Shown: positions 47,173-55,256 of the stretch, one piece after another
Numbering within the stretch: position 1 is the stretch's first letter
Layout of the letters: the number at the start of each line of letters is the position of its first letter
NCBI GenBank assembly: GCA_011390335.1
Contig: JAABSO010000012.1
Location: forward strand, 1-64,000
Length of the DNA: 64,000 bases
Reading direction: 5' to 3'
Source: Desulfotignum sp.
Lineage (GTDB): Bacteria > Desulfobacterota > Desulfobacteria > Desulfobacterales > Desulfobacteraceae
Notes under the pieces: generated by a model
What the model was told of the DNA's origin: nothing
What the model saw: only the letters and a program-made list of their open reading frames with translations
Databases searched by the model: none
Made by a program: the position numbers and the translations under genes

Positions 47173-48190
47173 TTTGTGCCCAGGTTTTGTCCACAAAAAT
47201 ATCTTGATCAATTTTTTTTGGCATGATGCCCATGGCATCAACCATATAGGTTTGGATCATGTCAATGGCACCTGTGTCAGGCACCAGCATTTCAGGGGCA
47301 AAGTTTATCCTGGAGCGGGCAAGAACTGTCTGCACAAAGACCGGATCCTGTGCAAGAAAACCGGCACCAAGGGCAGCCTGGTCCAGAATGGTTTTATTCT
47401 CGAGAAGCCGGGCAGCAGTGAAAAACAGACTTACCAGGGCCTTGGGAATCCGGGGATATGTTTTTAAAAAATGCCGGGTGACCACAAATCCGCAGCAGGG
47501 ATGGTTTTTCCAGAGGCTGTCTGAAGTACAGACAATATCAGCCTGTCCCCGGGTCACTGCCAGGCTGCCAAAGGGTTCCGGCGCCATAAAACCGCCTGTT
47601 GCCGGATCATCTGCATCCATATCATTTTCAGCCCCAAGTATTTCCGGCATAAGATACGGGGGAACAGTTTCCAGGAAAACATCACTGCCTGGCTGGTCAT
47701 GGGGGCCAAAAACCAGACCTGATGCACCCATCAGTTTATGCAGCAGTATGGCCTGGAGGGAAAAACGGGACGGAACCAAAACAGGTTTCTCTTTAAAATC
47801 TGCAAGAGAGTGAATGCCGGCTTTTCGGTTTTTGACCATGAGGCTGCCGGATCTGTGAACAAACATGAGAAACCGGATGTCCATGCCTGAGGCAAATAGT
47901 TCCAGGGCAAGTGGTGTGGGGATGAATGCGCCCTGAATGGTCTCATTGCCCAGTTTGTCACAGATCTCATCCCAGGTGTTCATGGGAACCGGGACAAGGC
48001 GCCAGGGCAGGTTTTCATCCACCTCTGGATGATGTGCGGCAGCCATGCCCAGAACCAGGTGGTCCACAATTTTTAAATGCCCGATACATATGTCTGGAAA
48101 ATGGTTTCCCATTACTGCCCTTTGTGTGGTGCCCTGGTATGGCTGTGGTATAAGCCGGTGGTGTCTTGCTGCAATGTAAGGTTTCTTCAT
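47141..48190 (-). CDS. SBP-like protein without signal peptide (transporter-linked)
   Basis: A protein of about 349 residues homologous, by shared blocks, to the receiver-fusion protein and the Tat-exported SBP. MGNHFPDICIGHLKIVDHLVLGM aligns with the start of the SBP half of the fusion, and WKNHPCCGFVVTRHFL is shared by all three. No signal peptide or membrane helix is seen at the chosen ATG (48190), so a cytoplasmic location is likely. It is first in the operon, overlapping the ATPase gene. A ligand-sensing role is inferred; cyanobacterial NrtC, which carries an SBP-like domain on the ATPase, is a precedent. Confidence 0.72.
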   Translation of the reverse strand: MKKPYIAARHHRLIPQPYQGTTQRAVMGNHFPDICIGHLKIVDHLVLGMAAAHHPEVDENLPWRLVPVPMNTWDEICDKLGNETIQGAFIPTPLALELFASGMDIRFLMFVHRSGSLMVKNRKAGIHSLADFKEKPVLVPSRFSLQAILLHKLMGASGLVFGPHDQPGSDVFLETVPPYLMPEILGAENDMDADDPATGGFMAPEPFGSLAVTRGQADIVCTSDSLWKNHPCCGFVVTRHFLKTYPRIPKALVSLFFTAARLLENKTILDQAALGAGFLAQDPVFVQTVLARSRINFAPEMLVPDTGAIDMIQTYMVDAMGIMPKKIDQDIFVDKTWAQNALPEVCIAD

Positions 48191-48382
48191 ACCACAACCC
48201 TTATTTATTGGCAAGTACCCTGTTTGGTTATAAAAAAACCGCATCGTATCAGAGGATGTGGGCGGAGAGCTGGGACGAAGAATAGGGTTCAAAACCCTCA
48301 CCTGTGAGATCCTGACCCTGAAGGTGGAACCGCTCAGGGAGTCTGACTGGTATCCCTGCCAGAGGACAGGTAGGCCGGCCCC
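48191..48382 (-). promoter_or_regulatory. Structured leader upstream of the SBP/ABC operon
   Basis: Contains several potential hairpins: AGGGTT/AACCCT around 48284-48298, and overlapping alternatives CCCTGA/TCAGGG and CAGGGA/TCCCTG between 48316 and 48358. The mutually exclusive pairings resemble attenuator or riboswitch logic. I compared it by eye with TPP, FMN, Moco, cobalamin and guanidine riboswitches and with tRNA-Sec and found no convincing match. Confidence 0.35.
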
Positions 48383-50083
48383 TTACAGCCGTCCTCCCTG
48401 GATGATGGCCACCAGCAGCCATATACCCATGACGGCTGCAGCCACAAACCCTGCGATCCCGATGACAGACACCCCGAACAGCATGGGCGGTACATCAGAA
48501 TTGATCACAATGGCCGATCCCAGGATCAGGGCGGCAATGATGATGGAAAAAGAGATGCGGTTACTGGTCTGGTCCTGGTGGACCATCATCTTGTCCAGCC
48601 CCTGGATATCAATGGCGAGTTTCAGTTTTCCCTGTTTCACCAGGCGCAGAATTTCCATGGTGTCGGACGGCAGTTGCTGAAACAGCCTGAATGATTCCCT
48701 GGCAATATGCATGACATTTTCGGCAATTTTTCCCGGTGCCATCTGCCTGTATTTTGCAGAGGTCACATAGGGAACAGCATGGCCGAGCATGTTGAAATCA
48801 GGGTCCAGTTTTCTGGCCACATCTTCAACGGAAACAAAGGCTTTCATCATCAAGAACAGGTCCGGCGGAATGCGCAGGCCGTAGGCTGCGCACAGTTCCA
48901 GAAGCTGGTTCACCATTTTGCTGGTTCTGATCTCCTTCAGAGATCTGGTGAGGTGAACAGAAACGAAAAGGGAGATCTCTTTTTCCAGCCGGTCCATGTC
49001 CGGCTGGGTTTCATAGTCACACAAGTCGCACAAAAGCCGGGCCGCAAGTTTGGTATTGTTTGTGGCCACCGCATGGATGATGTCCACGAACAGTTCCCGG
49101 GTGGTCTGGTCCAGAAAGCCTGTCATGCCGAAATCCACCGGACAGATGCGGTTGTTGTCCAGAATAAAGATATTGCCCGGATGGGGGTCTGCATGGAAGA
49201 ATCCATGTTCAAACACCTGCTTCATGATAAAGTCAGCCCCCCGCCGGGTGATCCGCTTTCTGTCCAGTCCGGCCCGGTCAATTGCATCGATATTACTGGC
49301 TTTTATGCCGTCGATGAATTCCATGGTCAATACCCGTTCAGAAGATTCTGCTGGATAGACTTTGGGGATATGGATGGTTCTGTCATACATAAACTGGTCA
49401 GCCATCCGTTCCATGTTTGTGGCTTCAATGGTGTAGTCCAGTTCTTTCTCCAGTGTTTTTGCAAACTCCTCCACAATACGCACGGGCCGGTAAAACGCCA
49501 TCTCCTGGATATTTCTTTCCATGATGCCGGCCAGATGATGGATGATTTCCAGGTCGGCTTCTATGGTCTTGCGGATGCCGGGGCGCTGAATTTTTACGGC
49601 AAGCCTTTCATCACCGGTGACAGATGCCCTGTGCACCTGGCCGATGGAGGCGGAGGCAAAAGGGATCTCATCCATGAAAAGGAAAACCTCGCCAAGGGGC
49701 CTGCCGAATTCAGCGGCAATGGTTTCTTTGACCTGGTCAAATCCAAAAGCCGGGATCTCATCCTGGAGTTTTGATAGTTCGGCAATCAGGTCCATGGGCA
49801 CCAGATCCGGTCTGGAAGACAGCACCTGGCCCATTTTGACGAAAGTGGGGCCAAGTTCTTCCAAAGCCATGCGGATCCGCTGGTTTCTGGACAGTTTTTC
49901 CACCCGTTCATGGGGCCGGGAAAAAGGAATCAGTTTCAGGCCGGATTCAATATAGCGGTCGATGTTCATGGCATCCAGGATATTGTCAAATCCATATTTG
50001 AGGATGATGCCGATGATCTGCTGGTACCGGAGCAGGTGCCGGTACCGTTTGCCCACTGTGCCGATTTTCTTGATGCTGAGCAT
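48383..50083 (-). CDS. ABC1/UbiB-family atypical kinase
   Basis: A 566-residue protein of the AarF/UbiB/Coq8 family, linked to ubiquinone or menaquinone metabolism and lipid homeostasis. Motifs: KMGQVLSSRPDLVP (KxGQ, about residues 81-94), SIGQVHRASV (Ala-rich loop equivalent), and FHADPHPGNIFI (about residues 297-308). The last about 60 residues form two hydrophobic helices that anchor it in the membrane. It follows the phasin-like gene at ten bases, a common pairing. Confidence 0.92.
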   Translation of the reverse strand: MLSIKKIGTVGKRYRHLLRYQQIIGIILKYGFDNILDAMNIDRYIESGLKLIPFSRPHERVEKLSRNQRIRMALEELGPTFVKMGQVLSSRPDLVPMDLIAELSKLQDEIPAFGFDQVKETIAAEFGRPLGEVFLFMDEIPFASASIGQVHRASVTGDERLAVKIQRPGIRKTIEADLEIIHHLAGIMERNIQEMAFYRPVRIVEEFAKTLEKELDYTIEATNMERMADQFMYDRTIHIPKVYPAESSERVLTMEFIDGIKASNIDAIDRAGLDRKRITRRGADFIMKQVFEHGFFHADPHPGNIFILDNNRICPVDFGMTGFLDQTTRELFVDIIHAVATNNTKLAARLLCDLCDYETQPDMDRLEKEISLFVSVHLTRSLKEIRTSKMVNQLLELCAAYGLRIPPDLFLMMKAFVSVEDVARKLDPDFNMLGHAVPYVTSAKYRQMAPGKIAENVMHIARESFRLFQQLPSDTMEILRLVKQGKLKLAIDIQGLDKMMVHQDQTSNRISFSIIIAALILGSAIVINSDVPPMLFGVSVIGIAGFVAAAVMGIWLLVAIIQGGRL

Positions 50084-50093
50084 GAAACAGGCT

Positions 50094-50396
50094 TCAGGCT
50101 TTGTTTTCTATCTGTTTGACCAGGTCATCTATTCTTTTGTTCAATGCCTGGACATCCGAACGGGTGGGCAGGTCCAGTTTTTTGAGGATCTCTTCCACCG
50201 TATTTTCCAAGCGCTTGTCCAGTTTGAATCGGGCATCTTCATATCTCTGCTGGCATTCTTCCAAAAATTCTCTGGCTTCTGCCTGGCTCATCTGGGTGGA
50301 TTTGGCAAATTCCTCCGCCAGATCTTTGATTTCGCTTTTGGACCGTAACGCCATGCCCACACCGGTGAGCAGGCTTTTTTTCACATATTCAAACAT
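50094..50396 (-). CDS. Phasin-superfamily small helical protein
   Basis: A 100-residue, mostly helical protein: VKKSLLTGVGMALRSKSEIKDLAEEFAKS, then charged heptads to VQALNKRIDDLVKQIENKA, giving a coiled coil in the last third. It resembles PhaF/PhaI-like 'phasin family' proteins often encoded just before UbiB kinases. A GGAGG site precedes the ATG. Whether it coats granules or regulates the kinase is unknown. Confidence 0.78.
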   Translation of the reverse strand: MFEYVKKSLLTGVGMALRSKSEIKDLAEEFAKSTQMSQAEAREFLEECQQRYEDARFKLDKRLENTVEEILKKLDLPTRSDVQALNKRIDDLVKQIENKA

Positions 50397-50489
50397 GGGA
50401 CCTCCTGTTATTTATGAACGTGCAGCCGGATTTACCCGGCTTTCATGCGTTATTGTGCAGTCGGCATACACCCATGCCGGTCATGGGTT

Positions 50490-52337
50490 TTATTTTGTGC
50501 CAAATGATACATCCAGCATCTCTTCCACACAGGAATCACCTGCCAGAATGGCATCCATCCTGCCGTAGGTGGCCGGTAAAAGCGTGTTGATAAAAAATCT
50601 GGCGGTTGCCATCTGGCCGGCATAAAATGCTGCATCCTTGTTTTTGGCTGCTTTTTCGGCCACTGCATCCCTGTCCAGGCTGCCGGCTTTTTTTGCCAGT
50701 CTGGGGGCGGCAATACCGGCCCGCCACAGATGCATCCAGGCAAAACAGACATCACCGGTCACCTCTAAAAATGGGTGGGCAAATGCATAGGCATTCAATA
50801 CCTGGTCTGATCTGGACCGGGTGCCCATGACCTTTGCCAGCTCCTCTAAGCGGGATACGGCATGGGATACGCCGGTACACAGGTCTTTTACCCCCAAAAC
50901 ACCGGAAAACTCTGTTATGGTGTTTTTCATGCAGCTGATAAAATACTGGAATGCCCGGCCCTGGTTCATGAAGAGCTTTCTGCCTAAAAGGTCCATGGCC
51001 TGGATGCCGTTGGTGCCTTCATAGATCATGAAAATCCGGGCATCCCGCATGAGCTGCTCCACCGGATATTCACTGACATACCCGTACCCCCCGTATACCT
51101 GGATCCCGTGGGAGCACACCTCCAGGGCCTTGTCCGTGATATAGCCTTTTACCACCGGGGTGAGTACCTCCACCATGGCGGAAGTATCTGCCTTGAGATT
51201 TTTGTCATCCGTGGTGTGGACCACATCATTGCACCAGGCATAATAATATACCAGAGACCGCATCCCTTCTGTGTAGGCTTTCATATTGAGCAGCTGGCGT
51301 TTGACATCCGGGTGCTGGATAATGGGAACGCTTTTGGCACCGGCATCTTTTCCTGCTGTCAGGTGACGTCCCTGTATTCTGGTCCTGGCATATTCCAGGG
51401 CATACATGTAGGAGGCCGATGCCACGGCAAATCCCTGGAGCCCCACAAATGCCCTGGCCTCGTTCATCATCTGGAACATGGCCGGCATGCCTTTGTTTTC
51501 TTCTCCCAGCAGGGTGCCGATGCACGGACCTTTGCCCCCTAAGGACAAGGATGCGGTGGCATTGCCGTGGATCCCCATCTTCTTTTCTAAGCCGGTACAG
51601 ATCACGTTGTTAAAATTTCCTAAAGAGCCGTCGTCATTCACCTGGAATTTGGGTACCAGAAACAGAGAAATGCCTTTGGTGCCGGGGGGGGCTCCGGGGA
51701 TTCTGGCCAGCACCGGGTGGATAATATTGTCACACAGGTCATGCTCGCCTGCTGAAATAAAAATTTTGGATCCGGAAAGGGTGTATGTTCCGTCTGCATT
51801 TTTTTGTGCCGTGGTGGTCAAAGCCCCCACATCAGATCCTGCTTCAGGCTCTGTGAGCAGCATGGTACCGCCCCATTCGCCGGAAAACATTTTTTTCAGA
51901 TACAGGCGTTTCTGGGTATCATCACCAAAGGCTTCCACCAGTTTCGCTGCCCCGTGGGTCATGCCGTAATACAGCATGAAAGCAGAGTTGGCACCCACCA
52001 TATATTCCAGGGCCGCACTTCCCACGGTTCTGGGCATGCCCTGGCCCCCTGCGGCAGGGTCATCACACATGGCCAGCCATTCTCCTTCACATAACAGCCG
52101 CCAGGCCCGTTTAAAGGATTCAGGCACCCGTACCTTGCCGTTTTCCAGGGTGCATCCCTGCTCATCCCCTTTCTTAAACGTGGGCAGGATCTCTTTTATG
52201 GCCAGGTTTCTGGCTTCCGAGACAATCAGGTCAATGGTTTTTTTGTTGAAGTCAGCAAAACTTTCATGGTCCACCTGTCCGATCTGTTCATGGAGAACAA
52301 AATCCACATCCCTGCGGTCGGCAATCACTTGTGCCAT
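50490..52337 (-). CDS. Acyl-CoA dehydrogenase, C-terminally extended type
   Basis: A FAD flavoprotein of 615 residues, longer than short-chain members (about 380) and like the DmdC/FadE5-type group. Motifs: MLLTEPEAGSDVGALTTTA (about residues 155-173), GIQVYGGYGYVSEYPVEQLMRDARI with the usual C-terminal glycine-rich segment, and a further helical domain from about residue 480. It starts at 52337 after an AAAAGGGA site. It is a single gene with a palindrome-rich upstream region (52447-52477). Substrate chain length is unknown. Confidence 0.9.
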   Translation of the reverse strand: MAQVIADRRDVDFVLHEQIGQVDHESFADFNKKTIDLIVSEARNLAIKEILPTFKKGDEQGCTLENGKVRVPESFKRAWRLLCEGEWLAMCDDPAAGGQGMPRTVGSAALEYMVGANSAFMLYYGMTHGAAKLVEAFGDDTQKRLYLKKMFSGEWGGTMLLTEPEAGSDVGALTTTAQKNADGTYTLSGSKIFISAGEHDLCDNIIHPVLARIPGAPPGTKGISLFLVPKFQVNDDGSLGNFNNVICTGLEKKMGIHGNATASLSLGGKGPCIGTLLGEENKGMPAMFQMMNEARAFVGLQGFAVASASYMYALEYARTRIQGRHLTAGKDAGAKSVPIIQHPDVKRQLLNMKAYTEGMRSLVYYYAWCNDVVHTTDDKNLKADTSAMVEVLTPVVKGYITDKALEVCSHGIQVYGGYGYVSEYPVEQLMRDARIFMIYEGTNGIQAMDLLGRKLFMNQGRAFQYFISCMKNTITEFSGVLGVKDLCTGVSHAVSRLEELAKVMGTRSRSDQVLNAYAFAHPFLEVTGDVCFAWMHLWRAGIAAPRLAKKAGSLDRDAVAEKAAKNKDAAFYAGQMATARFFINTLLPATYGRMDAILAGDSCVEEMLDVSFGTK

Positions 52338-52446
52338 ATGTTTACAATCCCTTTTATGTTGGGTTTTTATAAAAATTTCCTGGTCTGCCTGCATCTTTCC
52401 TTAGGCAAAAACCAATGGGTTGTCAACGAATGATACGAAAAAAATA

Positions 52447-52477
52447 TTGATTTATCAATTGATTCATACCATGGTAT
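52447..52477. promoter_or_regulatory. Two small palindromes between acyl-CoA dehydrogenase and MBL genes
   Basis: TTGATTTATCAA (52447-52458, 5-bp arms) is followed by the perfect 12-base palindrome ATACCATGGTAT (52466-52477). They lie between divergent genes in a position suited to a TetR-type or similar fatty-acid regulator. No regulator gene is adjacent. Confidence 0.4.
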
Positions 52478-52541
52478 AGCAAATATCCGGATGGGATTAT
52501 AGCTGCTGGATATTTATGGATGGTTGTGATACAGGAGAATC

Positions 52542-53381
52542 ATGATTATTAAATGCTGGGGTTCCAGAGGATCAATACCGGTATCAGGCGGGCAGTATGT
52601 TGTTTACGGCGGGGATACCACCTGCCTTGAAATAACCGCCGGATCCGGAGAGACAATTATCATAGATGCAGGTACCGGTATCCGGCGGCTGGGAAATGTT
52701 CTGCTGGAGCAGCAGAAAACACAGTATTTCATGCTTATCACCCATTGCCACTGGGACCACATCATGGGAATTCCGTTTTTCAGACCCCTGCTTTACACCC
52801 GCAACCGCCTGGTCATCCAGGACAGAAAAATTGCAGGATTTTCCACAAAAGATGTGTTTAACCGGGTGCTGTGCCCGCCATTTTTTCCTGTCCGCCTCAA
52901 GGACCTGAAAGCAGACATCTGTTTTGAAGCAGCTTTGAACAACCAATGTAATATCGGTTCTGTAGAAATTGATTCGATTCCCACCAGCCACTCCCAGGGC
53001 AGTCTCGGGTATAAATTCACAGAAGATGGTAAAACCTTTGTTTTTCTTACTGATAATGAACTGGGGTTTTCCCATCCCCAGGGACAGGGATTTGACGGGT
53101 ACAAACGGTTTGTCGAAAATGCAGATGTCCTGTTCCATGACGCGGAATATACCCAAGAAGAATACCTGCACCGCAAAGGCTGGGGCCATTCATCTGTCCC
53201 CCATGCACTGGATCTGGCTCTACAGGCCGGGGTGGGGCAGCTGGGTCTCATCCATCTGAACCAGGACCGGAGCGACCATGACATGGATGCCATTGTGCAG
53301 GACTGCAAAAATATTTTGATTTCCAAGAAAAGTGCGCTCTTTTGTTACGGTGTTTCCTGCGATTTTGAAATCACACTCTGA
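52542..53381 (+). CDS. MBL-fold metallohydrolase (RNase Z/phosphodiesterase-like)
   Basis: A 279-residue cytoplasmic protein of the metallo-beta-lactamase superfamily. It starts MIIKCWGSRGSIPVSG with YGGDTTCLEI, followed by a THCHWDHIMG metal motif (about residues 67-76), PTSHSQGSLGYKF, and late ligands in FHDAEYTQEEY and GWGHSS. Such proteins are annotated as PDE/ribonuclease Z-like hydrolases; the substrate is unknown. An AGGAGAA site precedes the ATG. Confidence 0.85.
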   Translation: MIIKCWGSRGSIPVSGGQYVVYGGDTTCLEITAGSGETIIIDAGTGIRRLGNVLLEQQKTQYFMLITHCHWDHIMGIPFFRPLLYTRNRLVIQDRKIAGFSTKDVFNRVLCPPFFPVRLKDLKADICFEAALNNQCNIGSVEIDSIPTSHSQGSLGYKFTEDGKTFVFLTDNELGFSHPQGQGFDGYKRFVENADVLFHDAEYTQEEYLHRKGWGHSSVPHALDLALQAGVGQLGLIHLNQDRSDHDMDAIVQDCKNILISKKSALFCYGVSCDFEITL

Positions 53382-53436
53382 ACAGCCGGGTTCTTTTGCA
53401 GAAAAGAACCATATCCAGAACAGATGGCGCAAAGCC

Positions 53437-54951
53437 ATGCATGCCTTTTTCCATCCCCGGGTGATTACCATGCTGTTTTTTGGGTTTTGTGCCGGGCTGC
53501 CCCTTCTGCTGATTTTTTCCTCTCTTTCTTTGTGGCTCAGGGAAGCCGGGATCCAGCGGTCTGCAGTGACCTTTTTTTCCTGGGCAGCTCTTGGGTATTC
53601 TTTCAAGTTTGTCTGGGCCCCCCTGGTGGACCAGATGCCTATTCCCTGGCTCACCCGGAGGCTGGGCAGGCGGAGAAGCTGGATTCTGGCAGCCCAGGGC
53701 GGGATTGTGGGGGCTGTCCTGTGGATGGCGTTCACAGACCCGGGATCCGGGTACCACCCCCTGGTTTTCATGGCAATGGCAGCGATCCTGCTGGGATTTT
53801 CCTCGGCAACCCAGGATATTGCCATTGATGCCTATCGCATTGAATCTGCACCGGTTGATCTCCAGGCCATGATGGCCTCCGCCTATATCGGGGGATACCG
53901 GATCGGCATGCTGGTGGCCGGGGCAGGGGCCCTGATCCTGGCGGAGTGGTTCGGGTCGGCAAAGGGAAATTACCGGTTTGAGGCCTGGCAGGCCACCTAC
54001 TGCATCATGGCCGGCCTGATGCTGGTGGGCATAATCACGGCCCTTATCATTGACGAGCCGGACTCAGATTATAATCCGGCAGATGCATACAGTTCAAAGG
54101 ATTATCTGACCGGTCTGGCCCTGTTTTGTCTGGCAGTGGCTGCATTTGTCATAACCTTTTATTTTACCGGCCGGATCACCCTTGATGTGAAAACACAGCT
54201 GGGACAGTGGCTGCACAACCCGACCCTGGCAGGACTGCTGGTTGAATGCTTCCGGCTGGGAGCAGGGCTTGGGGCGGCAGCCCTGGTGGGCAAAATCGGT
54301 ATGACAGCCAGGCTTGTAAATGAAAAAATGGTGGCTGCCAGCTACGTGGCCCCTGTACTGGATTTTTTCAGCAGATACAGGCTTTCTCTTGCCTGGTTGA
54401 TCCTGGCACTCATTGGTCTGTACCGGATTTCCGATATTGTTCTGGGGGTCATATCCAATGTTTTTTATCAGGATCTGGGATTTTCCAAAACCCAGATCGC
54501 CAGTGTGGTGAAAACATTCGGGCTTTTCATGACCCTTGCGGGCGGGTTTGCCGGCGGCATTCTCTCCATCCGCTACGGGGTGATCCGGATCCTGTTTCTG
54601 GGTGCCCTGCTGGCATCCGCCACCAACCTTTTGTTCATGGTCCTGGCATTTGCCGGGCATAATCTGTTTTTTTTGTATGTAGTGATTGCGGCGGACAACC
54701 TGGCAGCAGGACTTGCATCTGCAGCCTTTGTGGCTTTTTTGTCCAGTTTGACCAGCATCCGGTTCACAGCGGTGCAGTATGCGGTATTCAGTTCTTTGAT
54801 GACCCTGGTGCCCAAAGTGTTCGGCGGGTATTCCGGCACCATTGTTGATGCTGTGGGATACCCGGCCTTTTTTTTATTGACCACTCTCATGGGTCTGCCT
54901 GTGCTGGTACTGGTATGGTATTGCAGCCGCCATCTTAAAATTGCCGGATAA
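53437..54951 (+). CDS. MFS transporter, AmpG-like muropeptide permease
   Basis: About 504 residues with 12 or more hydrophobic helices. The N-terminal MLFFGFCAGLPLLLIFSSLSLWLREAGI and WAPLVDQM with the RRLGRRRSWIL loop follow AmpG, which imports anhydro-muropeptides for peptidoglycan recycling. DIAIDAYRIE and MVASAYIGGYRIGMLVAGAGA-type stretches agree. The start is uncertain, since the frame is open further upstream inside the MBL gene; the ATG at 53437 is chosen because it fits the family start. Confidence 0.85.
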   Translation: MHAFFHPRVITMLFFGFCAGLPLLLIFSSLSLWLREAGIQRSAVTFFSWAALGYSFKFVWAPLVDQMPIPWLTRRLGRRRSWILAAQGGIVGAVLWMAFTDPGSGYHPLVFMAMAAILLGFSSATQDIAIDAYRIESAPVDLQAMMASAYIGGYRIGMLVAGAGALILAEWFGSAKGNYRFEAWQATYCIMAGLMLVGIITALIIDEPDSDYNPADAYSSKDYLTGLALFCLAVAAFVITFYFTGRITLDVKTQLGQWLHNPTLAGLLVECFRLGAGLGAAALVGKIGMTARLVNEKMVAASYVAPVLDFFSRYRLSLAWLILALIGLYRISDIVLGVISNVFYQDLGFSKTQIASVVKTFGLFMTLAGGFAGGILSIRYGVIRILFLGALLASATNLLFMVLAFAGHNLFFLYVVIAADNLAAGLASAAFVAFLSSLTSIRFTAVQYAVFSSLMTLVPKVFGGYSGTIVDAVGYPAFFLLTTLMGLPVLVLVWYCSRHLKIAG

Positions 54952-55256
54952 ACTGTGGTTTTTTTGTAGGAATAAAATCAGGCTCCATGGTTTCTAAAGA
55001 ATTGGATATTGTACTGGATATGTTTTTAAACCCCGGATACAGGGATTTAAAAAAGTGATAACCAGGTGTATATTAAATAACTGTTGACAAAAAAATGCCT
55101 TTTTTTTACTTAAAGGCGGGGGAAATTTAATGGCGTGACGTCCTTTTTCACGGGCTTTTGACATCGTATGCCACACAGATGACAAAACATCTGAAGATCT
55201 CAGACGTCGCAGCTTACCGCCCATGGGGCGATAATAAAGGTTAGGAGGTTTTGATA
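54952..55256 (+). promoter_or_regulatory. 305-base leader region of hdrA
   Basis: No gene is seen. A TTGACA lies at 55084-55089 with a weak -10 (TACTTA) 17 bases on. Downstream come a hairpin CAGATG/CATCTG with loop ACAAAA, two copies of GACGTC about 65 bases apart that could pair, and CGCCC-ATG-GGGCG just before AGGAGG (55243-55248). The leader may fold; no riboswitch family was recognised. Confidence 0.45.

Noticed and set aside
48284..48300. GGTTCAAAACC resembling a tRNA T-arm or the tRNA-Sec anticodon arm
   Set aside because: No matching acceptor or D stems could be placed, and the loop does not centre on UCA with a paired 5-bp stem.
48300..48372. TPP riboswitch look-alike (GAGATC, ACCC, GGAACC) on the plus strand
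   Set aside because: It is on the strand opposite to the operon, and the CTGAGA and thi-box distal parts do not match.
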